The notes under the pieces are model-generated. The model made no database searches and was not told the DNA's origin. It worked only from the letters and a program-made list of their open reading frames with translations. Both the position numbers and the translations under genes were made by a program. From Candidatus Omnitrophota bacterium (GTDB lineage Bacteria > Omnitrophota > Gorgyraeia > Gygaellales > Profunditerraquicolaceae): DNA of 19,572 nucleotides. Shown one piece after another: positions 15,047 to 19,572 of the stretch. Each line of letters opens with the position of its first letter. The stretch's first letter is position 1. Where the stretch lies: contig JAQTVG010000005.1 in NCBI GenBank assembly GCA_028706895.1, forward strand, positions 1 through 19,572, written 5' to 3'.

Positions 15047-15050
15047 CTCC
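15047..15050 (-). promoter_or_regulatory. Putative Shine-Dalgarno for the ATA start of rsfS
   Basis: Minus-strand GGAG at 15050-15047 is followed by TACCG and then ATA at 15041-15039. It is the only SD-like tract placed correctly before the conserved RsfS N-terminus, so it supports that start. The tract is only four bases long, hence moderate confidence. Confidence 0.5.
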
Positions 15051-15103
15051 GTCTACTTTACAATTGCCTTAATACTATATAATGTAAGAAGCTTATCAGG
15101 CTA

Positions 15104-15253
15104 TTATTTTTTTCCTAAGATTTTATACATCCCGGTTCCGCATTCAGGGCATTTTCCCTTTGCTGCTGCGCGGCCGTTCTTCATCGTGACTTTCTGTTCA
15201 TCCTTCATTTCTCTTAATTTCTTGCATTTGACGCAATATCCCTTTTCTGCCAT
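15104..15253 (-). CDS. Small zinc-ribbon protein, DUF5679 family
   Basis: The 49-residue protein starts MAEKGYCVKCKKLREMKDEQ and continues VTMKNGRAAAKGKCPECGTGMYKILGKK. Two C-x2-C knuckles (CVKC and CPEC) make a compact zinc ribbon. I recognise the spacing and the 'MKNGR.A.KG.CP.CGT' core as the DUF5679 family, whose function is not known to me. The frame is open to 15328 and could be read as 74 residues. However, AGGAGG at 15261-15266 stands 7 bases before the ATG at 15253, and the extra 25 residues are not family-like and overlap leader hairpins. It has its own promoter (15341-15369) and probably heads the transcript with rsfS, argS and recJ. The context hints at a ribosome- or translation-linked role, but that is only association. 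Confidence 0.82.
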   Translation of the reverse strand: MAEKGYCVKCKKLREMKDEQKVTMKNGRAAAKGKCPECGTGMYKILGKK

Positions 15254-15340
15254 TTCAACTCCTCCTTTTAGATAAGCGCATAAAATCTCTGCGCGAATTG
15301 AATCCCGCTTTCTAAGCAGGTTGCCCAACTAACTTGTGAT
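15254..15340 (-). other. Leader of the DUF5679 transcript with two hairpins
   Basis: The leader of about 80 bases contains a 7-bp hairpin CCTGCTT-AGA-AAGCGGG (15304-15320 as read on the minus strand, one G-U pair). It also contains a 5-bp hairpin GCGCA...TGCGC (15276-15294). The SD AGGAGG (15261-15266) follows, unpaired in this fold. No known riboswitch is recognised, and no T-run follows the stems, so attenuation is not obvious. Confidence 0.4.
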
Positions 15341-15369
15341 ATACTATCATAGGTTAATTTATGTGTCAA
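15341..15369 (-). promoter_or_regulatory. Sigma-70 promoter for DUF5679-rsfS-argS-recJ
   Basis: Minus-strand TTGACA (-35, 15369-15364) is perfect. A 17-base spacer leads to TAGTAT (-10, 15346-15341, four of six). The -35 box starts directly after the TAA of the CNNM gene. The predicted start is near 15334. Position and spacing make it credible despite the imperfect -10. Confidence 0.68.
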
Positions 15370-16380
15370 TTAATTCTTATCCAGAGTATAATTGACATGG
15401 GCCTCTTCAACCTCACCAACTATCTCTTCAATCAGGTCCTCTAAAGTTACAAGCCCTATTGTCTTCTCGTGCTCGTCAACCACAACGGCGATCTGGAGCT
15501 TATCTGCCTGGAATTTCTTAAGCAATTCATTCACTTTTAACGTCGCAGGTATAGAATATGCCTTATTTACTATATCCTGCAATAAAAACAGGCTCTTGTC
15601 TCTAAGCACATAAAGCAGGTCCCTGGCATAAATTATGCCTATGATATTATCAATGGAATTCTCATAAACAGGCAGGCGCGAGTGCCCTTCCTCTACAAAA
15701 ATGTTCAGTAATTCTTCAGGAGTAGATTTTACGTTGACCCCGATGATTTTGTCTTTAGGTATCATAACCTTGCTCACGCTGGTATCGCCGAATTCAAATA
15801 TACGGTGCAGCATCTTTTTTTCATCATTGCTTAAGACCCCTTCCTCCATGCCGATTTCTATCATCAAGCGCAATTCTTCCTCAGTAATCAAAGGAGACCT
15901 TTTGGTAGTCTCTACTTGAAAAATCTTGAGGATAAGGTTGCTTATTCCTACAAATACGCGGATAAGCGGATGTAATATCCAAATAAGCGTTTCCATAATC
16001 GGAGAGACAAAAAGGGCGATTTTTTCATTATGCTTAGTGGCTAAAATCTTAGGAGTTATCTCGCAAAAAATTAATATGAGGACTGTCGATACAAATGTAG
16101 ATGTAATCGCGCCCCAATGGTAACCCAGCATTTTGACGAGCACCGCCGTTATAATAACAGACATGGCGATAGTCACAAAATTATCACCGATGAGGATAGC
16201 CGCGATAAATTTATCCAGTTTTGCTACCAGCTGTTGCACGCTCTTTGCGCGTTTGACGCCCTTGGCGACCATATTGCGCAGGCGTATTTTGCTTAAGCTA
16301 AGTACCGCCGCTTCCGAAGCAGAAAAGAAAAACGATATAAGCGCAAGGATTAATAATATAATTATATATAATATGTCCAT
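15370..16380 (-). CDS. CNNM (DUF21) transmembrane protein with CBS pair, CorC/HlyC-like, short form
   Basis: The 336-residue protein begins with a membrane helix (MDILYIIILLILALISFFFS) and SASEAAVLSLSKIRLRNMV, the DUF21/CNNM signature. Three more hydrophobic segments follow (to about residue 145). A linker helix (TEEELRLMIEIGMEEGVLSNDEKK, quoted here in part) precedes two CBS motifs at about 195-255 and 260-322 (VMIPKDKIIGV...SRLPVY and IAVVVDEHEKTIGLVTLEDL). These proteins transport Mg2+ or other divalent cations, or regulate such efflux, with CBS domains binding adenine nucleotides. Most bacterial members continue into a CorC_HlyC domain of about 80 residues. This one ends 10 residues after the second CBS (EEAHVNYTLDKN), with a clean stop and no homologous continuation visible. 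It starts 14 bases after the M16 protease gene. Confidence 0.88.
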   Translation of the reverse strand: MDILYIIILLILALISFFFSASEAAVLSLSKIRLRNMVAKGVKRAKSVQQLVAKLDKFIAAILIGDNFVTIAMSVIITAVLVKMLGYHWGAITSTFVSTVLILIFCEITPKILATKHNEKIALFVSPIMETLIWILHPLIRVFVGISNLILKIFQVETTKRSPLITEEELRLMIEIGMEEGVLSNDEKKMLHRIFEFGDTSVSKVMIPKDKIIGVNVKSTPEELLNIFVEEGHSRLPVYENSIDNIIGIIYARDLLYVLRDKSLFLLQDIVNKAYSIPATLKVNELLKKFQADKLQIAVVVDEHEKTIGLVTLEDLIEEIVGEVEEAHVNYTLDKN

Positions 16381-16394
16381 TTTAACTTTAAATT

Positions 16395-17663
16395 TTAACT
16401 CAACACAAGCAGGCCACGTATAGACTGCTCGCTTTCTTTAAGGGGCCCGATAAGCGCGAGGTTTAAGCTTTTTTCATTAAATACGCATCCGGCAACTTCG
16501 CGGATATCTTCGCGCTTGATACTATTTATCTTTTTAATTATGTCTTTAAGCGAAAAAACCGTATCTAATGTGGCTATGGATTCACCGACCCAGAGCATGT
16601 GGTCAAGCGTCTCTTCCAGGGAAAGCGCAAGCTGCCCCAAATAGAAATCTTTCGCGCGCTTAAATTCATCCATACTGACCAATTCATCTTTGGCTTTTTC
16701 CAGTTCTTTTAAAATCAACTCTACCGATTCATTTACTTTCCGGTTATCAATACCGGCATGCACGATAAAAGCTCCTGTATCTAAGAAATATTTTGCCTGG
16801 GTTCCAATCTCATAAGCAAGCCCCCTCTGTTCTCTTAATTCGTTAAAGAGGCGGCTGGACATATTGGCGCCTAATATTATATGCAGGAGCCCAAGCGCGT
16901 ATCTTAAGGGGTGGTCTCTTCTAAAAGCATGGAACCCCAAAGCCAAATGGGTCTGTTCGGTATCTTTATGCAATAGTTTTAGCTGGGGGCCGGATTGTTC
17001 CTCCTGAACCTTGACAAATGCGCTTACGCTTTTATTACCGAGAGGAGAAAAAATATTCTTTACCCTGCCTGCAAATTTATCATGGTCTAACGCGCCTGCC
17101 GCGCTTACCACCATATTAGAAGGAACGTAATATTGATTTTTAAACAAGGAAAGATTCTCTTTATTTATGCGGTTGATAGAATCAGTTGTGCCTATGATAG
17201 ACGTGCCAAGAGGCTGGCCGGGCCACAAAAGTTCATCAAGCAATTCATGAACATAGCTCTGAGGCAAATCTTTATACATCTTTGCCTCTTCCAGGATTAC
17301 GGTCCTCTCTTTTTCAATCTCTACCTGCTCTAATAATGGGTTTATGGCCATATCCGACAAGATACCTGTCGCTAAATCAAGATGTTCACCCGGCAATTTT
17401 ACCAGATAACAAGTTAATTCTTCGGAGGTAAACCCGTTTAAAGAGCCCCCTATACCCTCAATTGATTCCTTTATCTTGCGGCAGGAATATTTCTTGCTGC
17501 CCTTAAAAACAAGGTGTTCCAAATAATGGGCAATGCCTTTATACTCGCGGGTTTCAAACCTGCCGCCTACTTTTATCCAAACGCCTAGCGCCGCAGATTG
17601 CATCCTTTTCATAGGATAGGTAACAATTCTGAGCCCATTATCTAATGTCGTCTTTTTATACAT
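16395..17663 (-). CDS. M16 family zinc metallopeptidase (PqqL/YmxG-like)
   Basis: At 422 residues the protein has the size of single-unit bacterial M16B proteases. The inverted zinc motif HxxEH is H46-Y-L-E49-H50, and the third zinc ligand is probably E126 (VILEEAKMYKD), 76 residues after H50 as in processing peptidases. The C-terminal half contains the usual LRYALGLLHIILG and LFNELREQRGLAYEIG with its R/Y pair. There is no signal peptide, so it is predicted to be cytoplasmic. The family degrades peptides and small proteins. In Firmicutes a homologue (mlpA/ymxG) stands near rpsO-pnp, while here it is about 10 kb away, behind trpA (8-base gap). No SD is visible, but the start MYKKTTLDNGLRIVTYP matches the family. 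Confidence 0.92.
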   Translation of the reverse strand: MYKKTTLDNGLRIVTYPMKRMQSAALGVWIKVGGRFETREYKGIAHYLEHLVFKGSKKYSCRKIKESIEGIGGSLNGFTSEELTCYLVKLPGEHLDLATGILSDMAINPLLEQVEIEKERTVILEEAKMYKDLPQSYVHELLDELLWPGQPLGTSIIGTTDSINRINKENLSLFKNQYYVPSNMVVSAAGALDHDKFAGRVKNIFSPLGNKSVSAFVKVQEEQSGPQLKLLHKDTEQTHLALGFHAFRRDHPLRYALGLLHIILGANMSSRLFNELREQRGLAYEIGTQAKYFLDTGAFIVHAGIDNRKVNESVELILKELEKAKDELVSMDEFKRAKDFYLGQLALSLEETLDHMLWVGESIATLDTVFSLKDIIKKINSIKREDIREVAGCVFNEKSLNLALIGPLKESEQSIRGLLVLS

Positions 17664-17671
17664 TTTTATGC

Positions 17672-18457
17672 TTATGCAATTAAACCGGAAACAAACCTGG
17701 CGACCTTCTCCGCCAAATCCGGCTTACCTATATTTTCCTTAATTTTCTTAACAATAGCACTGCCGATGATTACGCCGTCAGCGATTTTAAAAACAGCTTT
17801 TACCTGTTTAGCGTTAGATATGCCGAATCCTACGCAAACAGGTTTACGGGTAATTTTCTTAATCTTTTTTATATTATCTACGAGGTCTTTAGGCAGATTC
17901 TGGCGAGGGCCGGTGACTCCGGTTAAAGAAACATAATAAATAAAACCTTTTGAAACTCCGGATACAAATTTTGCGCGTTGCGGCGTGGTTGTCGGAGAAA
18001 GGAAAAATATGGTGTCTAAATTAAATTTATCGGCTGATTTTAAAAAAGAAACGCCCTCTTCAGGAGGCAAATCGGGTATAATCACCCCATCTACTCCGGA
18101 AGCCACGGCTTTTTTAACAAACTCCTCTTCGCCAAAACAAAATATAGGATTGTAATAGGTCATAAGGCATATAGGAGTATCTATATTTTTCCTTACGGCT
18201 TTTACTAAATTTAAAATGCCATTAAGGTTAACCCCTTTTTTTAAGGCGGCCTGTGACGCTTCTTGTATGATAGGGCCGTCTGCCATAGTGTCAGAAAAGG
18301 GAACGCCCAATTCAATGATATCCACGCCGGCTTTAGAAAGCCCCAATACAAGTTTCTTTGTAGTATCAAGATTAGGATAGCCGGCAGTAATAAAAGCAAC
18401 GAACGCTTTTTTGCCCTGTTTTTTTAATGACTTAAATTTCTGATTTATGCGGCTCAT
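17672..18457 (-). CDS. trpA: Tryptophan synthase alpha chain
   Basis: The 261-residue TIM barrel has the expected length. The catalytic residues E49 (IIELGVPFSD) and D60 (MADGPIIQ) sit at the same numbers as in the Salmonella enzyme. The phosphate-binding end is seen in VGFGISNAKQV and ADGVIIGSAIV. It cleaves indole-3-glycerol phosphate to indole and glyceraldehyde-3-phosphate and channels indole to TrpB. Its ATG overlaps the trpB stop as ATGA, so the two subunits are translationally coupled. Confidence 0.97.
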   Translation of the reverse strand: MSRINQKFKSLKKQGKKAFVAFITAGYPNLDTTKKLVLGLSKAGVDIIELGVPFSDTMADGPIIQEASQAALKKGVNLNGILNLVKAVRKNIDTPICLMTYYNPIFCFGEEEFVKKAVASGVDGVIIPDLPPEEGVSFLKSADKFNLDTIFFLSPTTTPQRAKFVSGVSKGFIYYVSLTGVTGPRQNLPKDLVDNIKKIKKITRKPVCVGFGISNAKQVKAVFKIADGVIIGSAIVKKIKENIGKPDLAEKVARFVSGLIA

Positions 18458-19572
18458 ATTTTTAAATTTTTAACTACGATATCCAAATCTTTGTCGCCCC
18501 GCCCGGAAAGGCAAAGGATAACAACGGAATTCTTTTTGATTTTTCCCGCCATTTTAGTTAAATAGAATATGGCGTGGCTTGATTCCAGGGCGGGTATTAT
18601 CCCTTCTATCTCTGACAATAATTTAAAACCTTCCAGCGCCTCTTTATCATTAACTGCCACATAGCGTGCCCTGCCTATTTTTTTATAATAGGCATGCTCC
18701 GGCCCGACCCCCGGATAATCAAGGCCTGCCGCAATAGAATGAGCGATTTTTACCTGGCCGAATTTATCTTCTAACAGCCCGGACTTAGAGCCATGCAAGA
18801 CTCCGGTGTTGCCTTCCACCAAAGTAGCCGCATGTTTTCCGGAAGCAATACCCAGCCCTGCTGCTTCTACGCCTATAAACTTTACTTTCTTATCATTGAA
18901 AAAAGGATAAAATAACCCCATCGCGTTACTGCCGCCGCCTACACAAGCAACCAGATAATCAGGCAGCCTATGCTCTTTCTTTAACACCTGCCGCCTTGCT
19001 TCACGGCCAAGCACTGATTGAAAATCCCTGACCATCATCGGGTAAGGATGAGGCCCTGCGACAGAACCGATAATATAATAAGTATCGCGTACATTAGTTA
19101 CCCAATCCCGGATTGCCTCGGTCATAGCGTCTTTTAAGGTCCGCGAGCCGCTTGCGACCGGCACAACCCTGGCACCCAAGAGTTTCATGCGGAATACATT
19201 TGGCCGTTGCCTTTCTATATCTTCTTCACCCATATAAATATCACATTTAAGCCCAAACAATGCTGCTACCGTCGCGGTAGCGACTCCATGCTGCCCGGCG
19301 CCTGTCTCGGCAATAACGCGCCCCTTCTTCATCCTAAGCGCAAGCAGGACCTGGCCCAAGGTATTATTTATCTTATGGGCTCCGGTATGCAGTAAATCCT
19401 CTCTTTTAAGGTAAATCCTATTGATGCCTAATTTTTTACTGAGCCTACCGGCAAAATATAACGGCGTAGGCCGGCCGGCGTATTCCTTAAGATAATAATC
19501 AAGCTCCCGGATGAAATTTTTATCGCGGCGCGCTTTTTTGTATTCTTTTTCTAATTCATCTAAGGCATGAAT
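18454..19572 (-). CDS. trpB: Tryptophan synthase beta chain, partial (5' end outside window)
   Basis: The frame is open without interruption from the right edge to the stop at 18454, giving 372 visible residues; about 25 N-terminal residues are missing. An apparent start at 19359 (TTG) is internal: 71 in-frame codons upstream encode essential sequence, including AGRPTPLYFAGRLS, YLKRED, and the PLP lysine in HTGAHKINN (codon at 19372-19374). Further on are ETGAGQHGVATA (the catalytic glutamate of the beta reaction), GSVAGPHPYP, and the PLP-phosphate loop VGGGSNAMG. The enzyme condenses indole with serine to tryptophan. The type is the standard TrpB1 that pairs with TrpA, encoded just after it. 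Upstream trp genes, if any, lie beyond the window. Confidence 0.96.
   Translation of the reverse strand: MHALDELEKEYKKARRDKNFIRELDYYLKEYAGRPTPLYFAGRLSKKLGINRIYLKREDLLHTGAHKINNTLGQVLLALRMKKGRVIAETGAGQHGVATATVAALFGLKCDIYMGEEDIERQRPNVFRMKLLGARVVPVASGSRTLKDAMTEAIRDWVTNVRDTYYIIGSVAGPHPYPMMVRDFQSVLGREARRQVLKKEHRLPDYLVACVGGGSNAMGLFYPFFNDKKVKFIGVEAAGLGIASGKHAATLVEGNTGVLHGSKSGLLEDKFGQVKIAHSIAAGLDYPGVGPEHAYYKKIGRARYVAVNDKEALEGFKLLSEIEGIIPALESSHAIFYLTKMAGKIKKNSVVILCLSGRGDKDLDIVVKNLKI

Noticed and set aside
15042..15103. Separate promoter for rsfS (ATTATATAGTATT near 15071-15083)
   Set aside because: A -10-like tract exists but no -35 at proper spacing; cotranscription from the DUF5679 promoter is simpler.
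15254..15328. 25-residue N-terminal extension of the DUF5679 protein
   Set aside because: The strong SD at 15261-15266 points to the ATG at 15253, and the extension overlaps leader hairpins and is not family-like.
15254..15369. tRNA-like segment (GGGATTCAATTC resembling a T-arm)
   Set aside because: The flanking stem does not pair over five positions, and there is no acceptor or anticodon arm.
1..19572. CRISPR array, insertion sequence, prophage or toxin-antitoxin module
   Set aside because: No regularly spaced direct repeats, transposase/integrase motifs or small toxin pairs were seen; nearly all the sequence is housekeeping genes.

Overview
This is a chromosomal housekeeping window from a bacterium. 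Fifteen of its sixteen protein genes lie on the minus strand, so it is best read from right to left. The DNA leans slightly to A+T, with compact spacing, many ATGA stop/start overlaps and few Shine-Dalgarno (SD) sites inside operons. Gene content and style fit an uncultured Gram-negative lineage of the Omnitrophota type. That placement is an impression from protein style, not something the sequence proves. I see no insertion sequence, phage gene, CRISPR array, tRNA or rRNA.

Right block (19572 to 11300, minus). It begins inside trpB, whose start lies beyond the window, followed by trpA, an M16 zinc protease and a CNNM/CBS membrane protein. A promoter at 15341-15369 then serves a 49-residue zinc-ribbon protein (DUF5679), probably followed by rsfS (ribosome silencing factor), argS and recJ. 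rsfS has no ATG, GTG or TTG that would give a full-length protein; the best start is ATA behind a GGAG.

Middle (10625-11061). This 437-base gap is the least ordinary part. It holds a 160-base multi-branched fold-back (10804-10965) and a second 12-13 bp inverted repeat (10683-10753). Short GAGCGAG motifs are scattered through it. At its right end is a near-consensus sigma-70 promoter (11011-11038) for rpmB, the only plus-strand gene.

Left block (10624 to 1, minus). A one-chain UvrD-like helicase fused to an Fe-S RecB-type nuclease is followed by a membrane diguanylate cyclase. A strong promoter (6798-6826) then fires rpsO, pnp, ftsK, rodZ, rimO and pgsA. The pgsA gene runs off the left edge. 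The order resembles the rpsO-pnp ... ftsK ... rodZ-pgsA neighbourhood known from Firmicutes. The products cover ribosome assembly and modification (S15, RimO), RNA decay (PNPase), chromosome segregation (FtsK), cell shape (RodZ) and phospholipid synthesis (PgsA).

No new defence or mobile system is visible. The best leads are the structured intergenic element, the start-codon anomalies of rsfS and rpsO, and the helicase-nuclease.
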